64,000 nucleotides of DNA. Origin: Phylloscopus collybita. Its lineage: Eukaryota > Chordata > Aves > Passeriformes > Phylloscopidae. The position numbers were made by a program, and so were the translations under genes. Shown here one piece after another: positions 26,040-38,163 of the stretch (positions are counted from its first letter, which is position 1; each line of letters begins with the position of its first letter). The stretch spans positions 14,861,001 to 14,925,000 of the forward strand of contig JAJNNQ010000018.1 in assembly GCA_027886175.1 (NCBI GenBank), read 5' to 3'. Below the pieces are notes generated by a model that ran no database searches, was not told the DNA's origin, and saw only the letters and a list, made by a program, of their open reading frames with translations.

Positions 26040-26099
26040 AAAAAAAAAAAAAAAACACCACACCAAAAAAAACCCCAAAACAACAAAACAAACCCAAAG
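26040..26099 (+). repeat. A/C-only simple tract
   Basis: An A run of 16 followed by CACCACACCAAAA, CCCCAAAACAACAAAACAAA and similar units, with no G or T until about 26099. Same style as 12106-12308 and 31003-31130. Confidence 0.88.
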
Positions 26100-28269
26100 A
26101 CTTTAACTGCTCAAAAAGAAAATTTCAGTCAAAACTATCATCTAGAAGACCAGATTGCTTCTGACCCACACAGTGGCAAACAGCAAAATATCTTAGGGAC
26201 CTTTCTTAAGAAAGAGACAAAATCCCTGCTCAGTGACAATTTACCTGGCAACACCAAAAGGCATGTGATAGTGACTGCAAGAAACAGAAAATCTTCCAAA
26301 TGCCCCCTGCAGGTAACATGTGCCAGGGCTGGGCAGACACATGCAGATCACTGCAACTGTAATGCTGTAAAGCAACTCAGGGCTCCAGGAGCTGGGGAAG
26401 GAGCAGATGATCAGTGCTGGCCACAGGTGCTGTGGTCTAAAACGGATGGTGAATGAAAGCTGCTTTTGCTTTCTGCAAGATTAGATTTTGTAAATCTCAA
26501 GGGGATGCTAATGAGGACCTAGTTTATGCAAATAGCAAAAAATAAAATCCTTGTTCAAATCCCAACCCAGGATCCTTGTTGAAGATGGAACTGCCACAGG
26601 GGCTCTTTGGGCTGTTGTCTGCCTGGAAACAATAATGTGAAGAAAGCTGGTTTGACCAAAAACCTTGGTTATATCAAAAGCTGTTCCCATCAAGAATGCA
26701 AAGGCTAGAAACACTTTGCCCCTTATACAGCCTGATCTGGAAGGAATTTGTAAATTCTACGTGTTAATAAGCATTAAAGGCAGGATATGTTTATCTGTAT
26801 TCACAGATTTGCAGCAGCAAGTTTCTAGTGATGTATGAAATGAGAAATCCCTGCCTCATGCACAGGGAGAATTACACAGAAATTGCTATTCAATAGTGGT
26901 CTGCCACACTCAGGCTAGCTTCACACATACTGTTCAACTCATAGAAATGTAGTGACACACAAATACATTATGCCCAGATGTTCCTGAACATTAAAAAAGA
27001 AGTCATTAGAAGACTTTAAAAACAAATACAAATTTTCAACCAAGCCTTATATTTAACATCCATGTGACCCTGTCAAACTATTCTGTTTCTGCTCCCTAGG
27101 ACACCCATACTGGCCTTTAAAAGCTCAAGAAAGACACTGGCTCTGGGTAGATTTTGAGAAAAGAAAAATAAGATGATAAGTTACTTAAAAAAGAAAACTT
27201 GTGTTAGAATGAATGAGAATTTTAGAATGCTCCAACTTCATGTTGGAAAGAAATTATTATCACTTGATGCTACTCTATTTTCTCCAGACCCAGACAGTCT
27301 TTATTAATGAGAAAGCAGTGGCAGATCAAACTCTGATCAAACTCTGATCTGCCCTCAGTGTCTGCCTGCTGCACTGGAGCCCAAAAGCCACACATTGTGG
27401 GGGCACAGCAAACCTTCCTCACAGGCTGGTTCCAGGCACACAGGAGGCCACGTGGGAGCTCCCAGCTAATTCCTGGCTGAGATTTTCATGCGGTTTTAAT
27501 TCTTTTGTGAAACCCTGAAACATAGAAGGCTGCTTTGTGAGGGCATTAGAAGACTTTCTCTAGGATAAACCATTTATCCTCCAAATCCTTGTACATTACT
27601 TATATTTGCCCTACAAACAGATATATTGGCTCTTCTACCCTGGAGGGTCTGATTCTGAGTTTTCAGTTAAATGTAATCCTTTACATCAGTACAAAGTGGA
27701 TGAAAAAAAATTAGAATAACTTTTTCCCTTGACCTGCATTTTTCACTATTAGCAGTTAGCCCACACCTGATACTACTGTTTTTTACTCAAGCTGCCTAGT
27801 CTTAATTTTTCCTCTTCCTATAGCTGCATCATTTACCAGAAAGATACTTGTTTATAATAACAGTTCTTTGTAATGCCTATATTTTTCTTTCTTTTTACAT
27901 TTCCAAGTAGAACTGAATGATATTTTTCATGTCCATATTTTCCCCACCATAAGCATAAATTTAGTAACATCCCTAGAACTTTAAATTCAGGTTGTTTCCT
28001 TAAACTCCATAACAATAAATTACAGAGATTTCAAAAGTCAGCACAGTTTATTTTGACATTTTCAAACTTCTTTGCTACAGCTACTGCTCATTTCAGCATG
28101 TCCTACCATTTTGAAGACACTGAAACCCCTTTTCCAATGTTTGTTCCCATTCAAATTCAAATGCTCCATCCACCTCATACACACACATACACACTTTCTC
28201 ACAACTCCCAGGGAATTGAAAAACCAACTACTCTGCCCCCTAGTCCTGTGCAGGACTTGGCACCATCAC
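26100..28269. other. Unique non-coding DNA
   Basis: About 2.2 kb with nothing recognised beyond a short tandem repeat at 27320-27353 and a (CA)n-like stretch near 28181-28196. Confidence 0.4.
27320..27353. repeat. Short tandem repeat inside an inverted repeat
   Basis: An 11-bp unit GATCAAACTCT occurs twice (27324-27334 and 27335-27345), followed by GATCTGCC. The outer ends GGCAGATC (27320-27327) and GATCTGCC (27346-27353) are exact reverse complements, giving an 8-bp stem around an 18-nt loop. Confidence 0.8.
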
Positions 28270-28860
28270 ACTAACACAAGAGGGCTCTAAGGAGAAGGGT
28301 CTGCTGAAGGCAGGCAGGGTGAGAGCAGTGCCAGGGGAGCTGGAGCAGAGGAGCCTGAGCTAGCAGAGATCTGATCACCAGAGCTTCGTAGTGCCCCGCT
28401 GAGCCAGCCAGCCCTGGGTTTGAGCAGGGCTTATCAGCACAGGCAGAGCCTGGTGCAGCTGTGGCTGTGCCATTTCCCACCCCTGAGTGGCAAGTGCTCC
28501 CTGATGACTCAAAATCACAGCTTATTAAGGCAAAACTTCCAAGCACGGTGCAGAGGTCTGGTGGCTCTGATGAAGCGAGTGCTGACTGAGCTGCGCTCAC
28601 CGGGCAGGGCTCGCCGCTCTGCATGTACCACCCTTATCTGCCTCCAGCCCTTTCACACAAAGTCTTTTTTCAGGTGGAAATCCCAGAAGGCCAGACATCA
28701 ATGTTTTGAATTATACAACCAGTCTCTGCCTTCCACAGTGAGGGGTCAGCTCCCTGCCAGCAAACTCATTTGTAACGCTGCACTTGTAAACTCCCGATAA
28801 AAGGCTCTGATGGAACCACGCTTCGCTGGGTAGTGGCAATAAAGCTGCACGGCCTCCTTT
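28270..28860. other. GC-richer block, possible regulatory or exonic sequence
   Basis: This block has higher GC and more CpG than its surroundings (about eight CpGs at 28380-28620). Splice-like sites occur on both strands: on minus, an ATG-led frame reads into GCCCTGCCCG followed by GTGAGC near 28606-28600; on plus, a pyrimidine-rich stretch ends in CAG at 28671-28673. Further on are a GATAAAAGG sequence (28796-28804) and an AATAAA near 28849. Frames of 117 (minus) and 126 (plus) codons overlap. No domain was recognised, and nothing here is called as a gene. Confidence 0.3.
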
Positions 28861-31002
28861 ACATCATAAAAAGCTTTCAAAACCCTACCATTTCAGACTG
28901 AAACTTCAGTGAGGCAATGGATATAAACCCACAGAGGGGAGATTTACTACAAAACCTGAACTATTTTTAGGTGTTATCAGACTAAAGGAAAATGTCTTTA
29001 GAAGTCAATCTACAGAAGAATCCCAGCGGTAGAATGAAATGTTAAGTTCATGTTGAGCATCCGTGTTCTTCGTGGGATTTCAATGCATTGATTCTGACCA
29101 CAGGGGTCAAGAATATCAAAAGAACAGTATAAGGGGAAAGAAAAAAAGTTGTCTTATTCCAGGGGCTTGCCTTAAATACATGACAGAAGTTATCACAAAT
29201 AATTAGGCTGATATTTGCTTCGAGTTACAATTGCCTTTTTAAAATTTCTAGTCTTGTTGTAGACTGTTTAATGGGGTGACATATACCACAAAACTGCCTC
29301 TGGGACATGTGAGATTGTTTACATTCAGGTGCCAATGCCACCCTGGTAGCAATCAAATGTAGATAAAGACTGATTTACTAAAGAAAAGAAAAAAAAATAA
29401 AAACCCAAACACCGACCAATAAAATAATTCTGACAAAATTTAAAACTCATCAGTGAGAGGGTGAAGAATCAATGAGTAAATTATTTTGGAGCACTTCTCT
29501 TGAAGTCAGTAGGCACTGGCCACACTGAATCTCTATGCTGAGTGCCAAGGGACACCCTTGATATGTGCTTTGAGACTGGACACCATAGATTTGTGATCAG
29601 CACAGGCTTGGGTACCCCAGGAGCAGAAACACCCAGAGTTTCTAAGTCAGCTCACACGAGGTGCCTACCAGCAGGGCCAGCCCATGTCCAAGAGTGAACA
29701 CACTGCTTGCACTTAGTGATTGTGAAGGCAGATCTTGGCTTAAGCTTTTACTTCCTATTTCTCCTAAAAAATAGATTTGGTAATTGTATAGATAGAAAAG
29801 CATACCCTTCCTTCTAGATACTGTTATCATTTCCCCACCAGACAGTCTGACTGTCTCTCCTGAGCAGTCAAATAATTTCCAGGCAGATTATTGTCCCCGG
29901 AGTGCAGGAAACTGGTACAACTGTACACAAAGAAGAAAAATATAAAAAAGGCATAGCAACACAGCCAGAAGACATTTATAATGCATGTATTTTGCTTCAA
30001 GAAATGTGTTTTATGGAAGAGAAGGGGTAAGAGACAGGCCCTAGAGACAATGTCTCCCTATTTTTTATTTGTAAGCACATGCCCTTAAACAGACCCTGAG
30101 AAATCTCAGGGTTTGACTACATGGAATTCTGCACTGCATGATCAGACCAAGTGTTTATCTTGTCCTCAAAGCAATATCCCAATGGGAAGACTCCTGCTCC
30201 AGCCTAACAAAAGGGTTTCCTTCTATTTCCAGAACCCTGTTAGGACCATTGGCACCCAGTTCCTTGCACACTGTCTGCAGGGTAACCCTGGATCCACAGC
30301 CCACGTTCCCACACATGCACAAAGAGAAAGCAGCTCAGCAGCACGGTCAGGTTTATCCTCTGGCTGCCCAGCTCCCATTTCAAGCCCAGGGCAGCTCCTT
30401 GTTAAGCCCTGCACACCCGTGGGTGCAATCCAGACTGCCAGCACGGCACGGGGATGCCCATCTGTCTCACCCAGCACGGCAACAAAACTGCCTTACACAA
30501 ACAGCTTTCCCATTCAGCTCCAGGTGGAACGCAGAGGTCTAGGCTGTGTCAGTGCACCGAGATACATAAAACATTTATAAACACCAGCTGCCTCAAGATC
30601 TGCTAAAGATCATTCTTTTAGGGGTGTTCCCGTGTGTCTGCATTCACAACTTGTGCATTTTTAAAACATCAGGATTGGTTTGGGCAACCCCAGCATACTG
30701 GCATGCAGCAATGGCTGTGTTTACAGCAGAAAGTCCTCAAAGCCCTGCTTCCTTGGTGTGAACCTGCACCTTGCAGAATGAAACTCAGGCATGGCTCTCC
30801 TGTTTCTCTAGGAAAACTTAGCAGTAGATGATCCATGCATCACCACAGTATAAGCAGTGCTTGTTGTGCTGCCTGTATCCCAAATGTCCTTTTGTGGAAC
30901 CTGCTTTGTGAGTCTATTTGGGCCATGGAAATTTCCTGATGGACATCTGCATCAGAGTGAATTTTGGAAAATTCCCAACAAATTAATTCAAATTTTTTAT
31001 TT
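28861..31002. other. Unique non-coding DNA
   Basis: It includes a short hairpin at 30093-30112 (ACCCTGAG, AAAT, CTCAGGGT). Just after it, the text around 30137-30185 vaguely resembles an ancient amniote CR1 tail but is too diverged to call. Overlapping frames of 134 and 155 codons near 30113-30580 start at non-ATG codons and are not supported as genes. Confidence 0.4.
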
Positions 31003-31130
31003 AAAAAAAAAAAATCAACAAAACACCAAAAAAACAACAAAATAAAAACAAACAAAAAGCCACAAACAAACAGACAAAAAGAAAAAAGAAAACAAAACCC
31101 CAAAAAGCCCCAACCAACCAAAACCTCAAA
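31003..31130 (+). repeat. A/C-rich low-complexity tract
   Basis: An A run of 12 followed by ATCAACAAAACACCAAAAAA-type sequence to about 31130. Almost no T occurs after the first few bases, and there are only a few G. About 128 bp. Confidence 0.88.
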
Positions 31131-34100
31131 CTCTTTCATGGTGACAGTCATAACTTTTGCTGTCTAAAAAAAATTAAAAAATAAAGCTGCCCTCTTTTAA
31201 GAAGGAGCTTGGTTTGGTTTTGGAAGGGTATTGAATTTTCCTGTTTCCAGGAAAATATGCCAAAGTTTACACAACCTCAGAACAGAGAAAAATCCTGTTT
31301 TACACATGACCACTAAAGGCTTATTTGAGTTTGGCAGCTGAATGGTTTGCAGATTCCATCTGGACTGAGCATCCCCAGCCCAGAGCTGCAAAGGTTGAGC
31401 AAAGCTTCTGCCGAAATCTCTCTCACCAGCTGCTCAGGGTCACTCCTAACACTGGCAAAGATCCCGTAGGAGTTCAATATGCAGCCTTTTGCCTAAAAAG
31501 TGGAGGTATTTGATCTAAAAAATTGGCAATAGGACACACCACTCTTTGTCATGCCTCCAACAGTGACTTTAAAGCTGAGTGGGAAAAGCAAGTTTGTGCC
31601 TGGCTTTTAGAGCTATTCATTAACACCCCATAGGGCCTTCATGATACTTGGATAGAAAAAATAGGAATCTATAGCTAGGTTAGACATAGAAATGAAAAGG
31701 ATTTAAAGGAAATGTGGCACAACTTTAGCCTATGACATTGTTTTAATGTGGTTAAACCCTTGCCTAAAAGGATTACCTTAATTGGGCCAAGTTACTAAGC
31801 TGAATCCAAATAAAAAGCTATCCAAATAAAGGCTGAAAATCTTCTGAGTGGGACAGGGATGACAGACATGTGGACTTCCTCAATAGCCATGGATGAGAAA
31901 CAAGTAGTGCTAGAACACAGCACATCCCACCTGAGGGCAGGCATGTGAAGTGACTGTTCCCATGGGCTCTGCAGAAAGTTTGGGGTGATCAACTAGGTAA
32001 TAACTTGTAATACACGCATCTGAATATAGGGAAAAATTCACCTAAGCAGACAAAATAAATGGGATAAAATTAGCAGAATTTTTTAAGATAACTGTAGATA
32101 AGGTAGGAACATTTGCTCGCCTTCAATCAAAAGAAAAATATTGCATTGAATTTCTCAAGCACTCAAGACTTTTCCACTTCTATCCTCTAATTGTTAGACT
32201 TCTCAATTCAAGTTCCCTTGGAAATTTCTTCATCTGTGCTGTTCAGCAAATGCTAAGGAGTTTTGACTCAGGGAAGATACTTGTGTTGATTTTTTATTTT
32301 GGGGGGTGGTTTGTGTGCTTGTACATAAGCACATAGATGAAGGAGCCTGCTCAGGATCCTGTAAACAACTAGTTCCCTCAGGGTATGCTTGGAAGTTCAG
32401 CAAGGTATCAACATAATCATTCTTCCTACTGGTGATTTGATATTTTTGCCCTTCCCAATTTCTTAATTCCCTTCAGAAGCATTTGCAACTTTACAACTTA
32501 AACTGCAATCAATCTAATCATTATTTTACAACTTTTCAGTTATTTTGTTTTTCATGTTTGTGTACATGTCTGGCTTTCACTACGATTCACTGCTCCATGC
32601 CTGACCAGCACCAGGTTTCAACTGATTGATTAAGAGATACACCACTGTGCTGCCTGGCAGAGAGCAGCATTCCAGTGTTCAGGTTTGGCAAATGGGCATG
32701 ATGGAATCAAGTACCAAATCCTAAGGAAAGTATCTCTGAAATTTCTGTTCCAACTTCAGCATTTTCCAAGTTCCCTGAAGCCAATATTGCCGTTCTCTCA
32801 CATAAAGGATGACTCTGCTAACACATCATATATGTAAATTAGACTCCTGTTAGTACCCTGGGAAAATTCAGAGAAGGCATCACATTTGGAACACTGGCCT
32901 ATTCTAATTTCATCAGCTGACATTCTCACCTTAGAAAAACACCTTTAGCAATCCAGCTAAAAATAGCATAGAGATTTCTTTTAAAAAGTGTCATTCTGCC
33001 TCTTTAACTTATTCTAGTTTGTAAGAGCAAATTTACTGGAGTATACTGTCAATACAGCATGTCCAATGCATCTCAAAATTTGTGAGTTTGTCACTGATTT
33101 TTTTTTCTTTTTAACAGTCTTGCCTTCATGCATAAATGTTTTTATTGTAGAACGTTACATAGCTTATCACACATATTTTCTAGACTTTTTTAGAGTTTCA
33201 ATAAGGATAAACTAAAAGAACAATATCTATACAAGATTTCTCACTGAAGCCAGATAAGTATTTCAGAGGCATCTTAGATTCATAGGTCAGGAAGAGTACA
33301 GATACATGTGAAGACTGTGAACCCATTTTCTAACGACCTCTCCATCAAAATCTGATCAGAGAGATAAACAGGCAAGAGCTGGAAGTCCTGTTGAACTGAT
33401 GTGTGTTCTGAGTTGTCAGTGTGGAAGAAAGGACATGAAAGCAGGGGCAATATCAGAGACAGTATCTTATCTATACCCTATTAGGAGGAAAGAAAGATAC
33501 ACAGAGAATAGATTCCCCTTATCTATGAGGAAAAAAAAATTACCAGGAGATAAGAAAGAGGGACTTGGACAAGGTTCTGAAAGAAAAAGTAATCAAATGC
33601 AAAGCTTATTTGATGTTGATCCCTTCATACTGTAAACACAGAAATGAAAAATTTCTTGGGGTTGCTTCATCTGTGACCCTGAGCAAGAGTTACAATACCT
33701 GTGCTTTCCCTTCACAATTTATAAAATACAACAGTAATGAAAATATTCCTTCCTGGAATATATATATATCTCCTTCCTGGATAGTATAAAATTTTAAAAT
33801 TAAAGTTTTTTAAGTCACATGCATAACTCAATAGGACCAAACATGAATAACTATCCAATCTCTAAATCTCTCAGCATTCATGTATTGGTATTAACTAAAA
33901 TGCTTGGAAAAAACCCTATTATTCTACAACATTTCCAGGTAGGTGAAAATTTATGGCATTTTTTTTCCTAAGAATTTTATTCTTGGTAGGGCACTGAAAC
34001 ACAGATTTAAAGTTAGAACCCTCCCCCACACTGGATATATTCAAACTTGATACTCCACTTACTTCTACTAGAAATCAACATATAGTGTCATAAGTGGCAT

Positions 34101-34456
34101 AATAGCTGAGATACTTACATATCCCCTGGACCTGATGAGATCAGACATGCATAAAAGCCCCAGAGCAATATTCTTTAGAAGAAAAGCAATTTCAGACATA
34201 CCATATCAATCCACCCACTTACATTTGTTCTATGACAAGCTCAGCACCAGCAAAACAGTCATATCAAGAGCTGCATGTATTCAACAGGTGACTTGATTTA
34301 TTTGACTCACTGGGTCTCTTCTTGCAACAAGGACTTGGATGTTAACTTTGCACTTCATGAAAGATTCAGGAGTGTAAGACAAACTATAAGATCGTGTTTG
34401 TTAACAATAGGCCTGAGTAACAATAGACCCTTGTGTAAAGTGAGTATAAAACAAAT

Positions 34457-34492
34457 ATCTAGAATACTATCTAGAAGATCATCTAGAATATT
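34457..34492 (+). repeat. Three-copy 12-bp tandem repeat
   Basis: ATCTAGAA recurs at 34457, 34469 and 34481 with an exact 12-bp period (units ATCTAGAATACT, ATCTAGAAGATC, ATCTAGAATATT). It is short and probably neutral. Confidence 0.85.
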
Positions 34493-36685
34493 TCCACATT
34501 TTCTTTATAAAAGCCCTCGGAAACATGAACAAATAGAAAGAATTGTGAAAAAATTTGAACATGAGACTTGATTGCTAAGCAAATCTCAGAGGGATGTGAA
34601 GACAAAAGTTAGAAGCAGAGATCTGCTGGGGATGACAGAACTTAGAAGGATAAAGAGTCACCTTGTTCTTGTCAGATCCCAGACCAAGCTCAGTGCACTG
34701 ATTAGCATCCAGATAAGGTATAATAACACAGAACAATTCAATGAGGATTTAGTATCTGTCAGGGTCTTGCTTCTTCACCACAGATGGGAATACTTCATGT
34801 AATAGGGAAGTTACCTACAACATATGGGTAAAACCCTGGACAATCTACATGCACTGATATATTCCCAAACTAGTGAATATAGCCCTTTATTTATCTTTGC
34901 AATTCAAGGTTAAGTCACTAAATAAAAATAAAATATTTTTCTATGAATTTGCCTACCTATTTAGCTGGTGCATCTTTAAAATGAAGGTGTTGATCTTATT
35001 ACAGGACACAACAAATGAGGAAGAACAGGGCCAACACATACCTTAGCACTTAGTAGTTTAGTAAGAACAGGGAGCAGACAAAAATGCTCTCAAGCCAAAT
35101 TTGTAAGTCCATTTTTCTACTTTGCAGGTGAGAGTTTACCAGCTAATAACTGGCAGCTTCTATCCTTCCTTACTTGGGTCAGCTGAATACTGGCTGCTTG
35201 GTTTTACCTGGAAGGTTTCTACAAGAACATATGATGGCTCAAAGAAAGTATTTTGCAGTCAGGGCAAGCATAGGATTCAAGGGTTTGGGGAGTGAGAGAC
35301 TCTGTGGACACACCAGTGATTTTTTTTCCCAATTATATTGCATCATGCCTCAGAGCCTGTCCAGAACATCATTTAATAATTCCACTGAACACTGGAAGAA
35401 CCTTTCTTGGACGAAATTTTCACAGAATTTCCTAGACTGCAAATACCACATGCTTCACTGGACTCTATATCACAAGTTAACACAGTGGGCTCTAATGGAC
35501 ACCAAAAATATTCTACCCACGCCTGAGAAAGAAGCATACAGCTTACCAATATAGCTCAGTTATCATTAACACACATCCCATCAGAACAGATCCATCAAAC
35601 TCTCATCTGTACTGACTGTACTTGCATTTATTTGAAAGTGAGCTCAATTTACACCCACCCCATATCACGTATCAGTGGGTTGGAATCTGCCTACTTTGTA
35701 CAGCTGAAGCTGGAATTCTTTCCCAATTGCACTCAAAACAAGCCACATCAGTGTTAATGGACCTTTTCTACAATTTGGTCCTTCAGAAGGTTCTTTTATA
35801 CAACTATAAATTTCATCTTTGCATTGAGATTGCAAACATTTCTCTTCAGCCACTGAAATTCAGCTAGACTCATCATTGTCTTTGCAGATGCAGCATGTAT
35901 ATTAAAGTAGAAAAAAATTAATAGACCAACTGGATTCTGCCTTGCCAGAATAATTCCACTAAGGTCCACATGTCCTGCAGGCCTATTGTGCTAAATTAAG
36001 TCAATAACTGGTTTTGTAATCCATTTGTCCCAATTTATCCAACCTTTTGGGTCATTCCCCTTTCTACTGTAGTCAGTGCTGTATCTCGCTTCAAAGAGCA
36101 GAGCAAATTTAGGACCTCTGAACACCACTTGTTGAGCATAGATGTTCTAGGATATTGTTTTTAAAAGAAGTTCAGTCTCTCTTAGCTACTATTTCTAAGT
36201 GGGAATGTAAGACAGCATTTGACTACACTTAACATATACTTAAATAAAGTGATTTAGGCATGGAAAAGATCCTTGCAATTTTTACTTGAGTTATAGCTAG
36301 AAGAAAACCCCTGGCTGTTGCATATGAAGGTTATTCCCTTAGGGATTACTGAAGAAGGAAATAAACACTTGAGAACACTATATTCTTTCCCTGGCACAGG
36401 CTACACTTCAAACAGAAATCCATTTGTACCATTTCTCTATTTGGTGGCTGTTTTTATTAGTCTGTCTCAGCTTTTCATAGAGTAAATTCAGTAGAGATCA
36501 TTCTGTATTTCTGCATTGCCTAATGTAACATCAGCCTTGAGAGAAGCCCTTAGCTATAAAATAACTTTAAATTATTAACTGCCATGACAAACATTTCAGG
36601 AGAATAATATTTACTGAGAACAGAAAAGATGACCACAAAAACTGCAAATCATTATCTGGCACTTAAATTTATGGGCTTATGTGTC

Positions 36686-36702
36686 TTTTTTTTTTTTTTT
36701 TT
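36686..36702 (-). repeat. Poly(T) run of 17
   Basis: Uninterrupted T17 on the plus strand (A17 on minus). No retrocopy was identified next to it. Confidence 0.85.
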
Positions 36703-37018
36703 AAAGGATTGCATTTGTCAACAGCACATAGCTAGAAGTACAGGAGCACGAGCTTTCCTTAATAGACTTGTTTGTTCCTAATAAAGCTATTTTAACAACT
36801 TTATCTCTTGCTTCACCCACCTACCCCCATCCTTGAAGTTAATTTTTCATTTTTCCTCTGCTGGGATTGTCAAGATGGGTTTGTCTAGAGTTTAAGAACA
36901 TAAATAAACTGTGTACTTCTTTTCTACTGTTTTTAACCACTCCTTGGTCTCTTGTGAATGAAGCCTGGAAACCTGTTTGTGTTTGGAGTCATACTGATGC
37001 ACAATAGATAAAGAACCA

Positions 37019-37604
37019 TGCCCTGGGATGCTTCAGGCACAGCATCATCAGCCGGCCAAGGGAGGGGATTGCCCTGCTCTGCTCTGCACTGGGGCAGCCT
37101 CACCTCCAGTGCTGGGGGCAGTTTTGGGTGCCACAGTATAAGAAAGACATTAAAGTGTTAGAGAGTGTCCAAAGGAGGCCACAAGGATGGTGAAGGGCCT
37201 TGAGGGGAAGCCTTATGAGGAGGGGCTGAGGTCACTTGGTCTGTCCAGCTTGGAAGAGACTGAGGGGAGACCCCACTGCAGTTACAACTTCTTAATGAGG
37301 GAAAGAGGAGGGGCAGACACTGATCTCTTCTCTGTGATGTCCAGTGACAGAACTGGGGGAATGGCCTGAAACTGAATCAAGGAAGATTTAGGTTGGATCA
37401 GGAAAAGGTTCCTCACCCAGAGTGTGGTTGAGCACTGGAGCAGACTCCCCAGGGCAGTAGTCACGCACCAAGCCTGATAGAGTTCAAGAAGAGCTTGAAT
37501 GATGCTCTCAGGCACATGGTGTGATTCCTTGTGGGTCCCTTGAAGGGCCAGGGGTTGGACTTCCATAATTCTTGTGGGTCCCTTCCAACACTGCCTATTC
37601 TATG
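37019..37604 (+). mobile_element. CR1 LINE fragment with ORF2 C-terminus and 3' UTR
   Basis: Plus-strand CR1 of about 585 bp. It starts within the ORF2 coding end (CTGGGATGCTTCAGGCACAG, GGGTGCCACAGTATAAGAAA), where one frame reads KGLEGKPYEEGLRSLGLSSL near 37190-37250 and RGGADTDLFSVMSSDRT near 37305-37355, typical CR1 ORF2 C-terminal text. It continues through GGTTGGATCAGGAAAAGGTT into the 3' UTR and ends GGGTCCCTTCCAACACTGCC then ATTCTATG (37597-37604) and a T run. The 3' text differs from the 21.1-kb copy, suggesting a different CR1 subfamily. It is 5' truncated and non-functional. Confidence 0.93.
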
Positions 37605-38106
37605 ATTTTTTTTAAGAAACTCTTTGAGCTCCTACTGTACTTGGGTCTGTAATTCCAAACAGTTGTAGGGCATTAACAGCTCTATTCAAAGCCAGCATAT
37701 GTGCAGACCAAAACAAAGGCCCTACACATCTTAGGGGTTCAGGTCTACAAAAGAAACTTTGCATTTAGCCCAAGCTTAATATGATCTCTTTTTGAACAAA
37801 ACATGTATGATATTCACTCAGGAGCCAAGATCTGTGTTCATTCTTCCATACCTAAGAACTGCAAAGAAGTTGAGGAGACCACAGGGACCAAAGTCCCAAC
37901 ACTACTGCTTATGAGCACAAGAATTGGTCCATTTTAAAAAACAGGAGCCAGCATTATCATCCAGAGGATCAGCCTCCTTCCTCCAGCACCACAACATCCC
38001 AGAACAACCACCTCTAAGGGGAATTTCCAGACACAGGAGAACTTATTCAAAAATGGAAAGCACAGAATGTTAAAGACCTTTCATTCAAATTTGGTGTTAG
38101 GACTTT

Positions 38107-38163
38107 AACAAACAAACATAAAACTCCAAAGCCCAACAAAACCAAAATAAAACCAACCCAAAG
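38107..38163 (+). repeat. A/C-rich tract
   Basis: (AAAC)n-like opening followed by ACAAAACCAAAATAAAACC-type sequence, about 57 bp, with few G or T. A weaker member of the A/C tract group. Confidence 0.7.

Larger units (their letters stand above)
31131..37018. other. Unique AT-rich non-coding DNA
   Basis: About 5.9 kb with no transposable element or exon recognised. It contains a 12-bp tandem repeat (34457-34492) and a T17 run (36686-36702), listed separately, and a CCTTCCTGGATA-like direct repeat around an AT run near 33749-33783. Confidence 0.42.

Noticed and set aside
30137..30230. Text resembling an ancient amniote CR1 tail (GATCAGACCAAG...)
   Set aside because: Only about a dozen bases match the remembered pattern before similarity disappears, which is not enough to call.
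30113..30580. Overlapping frames of 155 and 134 codons on plus
   Set aside because: The longer begins at a non-ATG codon, the two exclude each other, and neither has a recognisable domain or splice context.
34457..34492. Regularly spaced repeats considered as a CRISPR array
   Set aside because: It is a 12-bp tandem repeat of three units without spacers, in vertebrate DNA.
35174..35554. A 126-codon plus frame
   Set aside because: It begins with TTG, not ATG, and has neither a known domain nor convincing splice sites.
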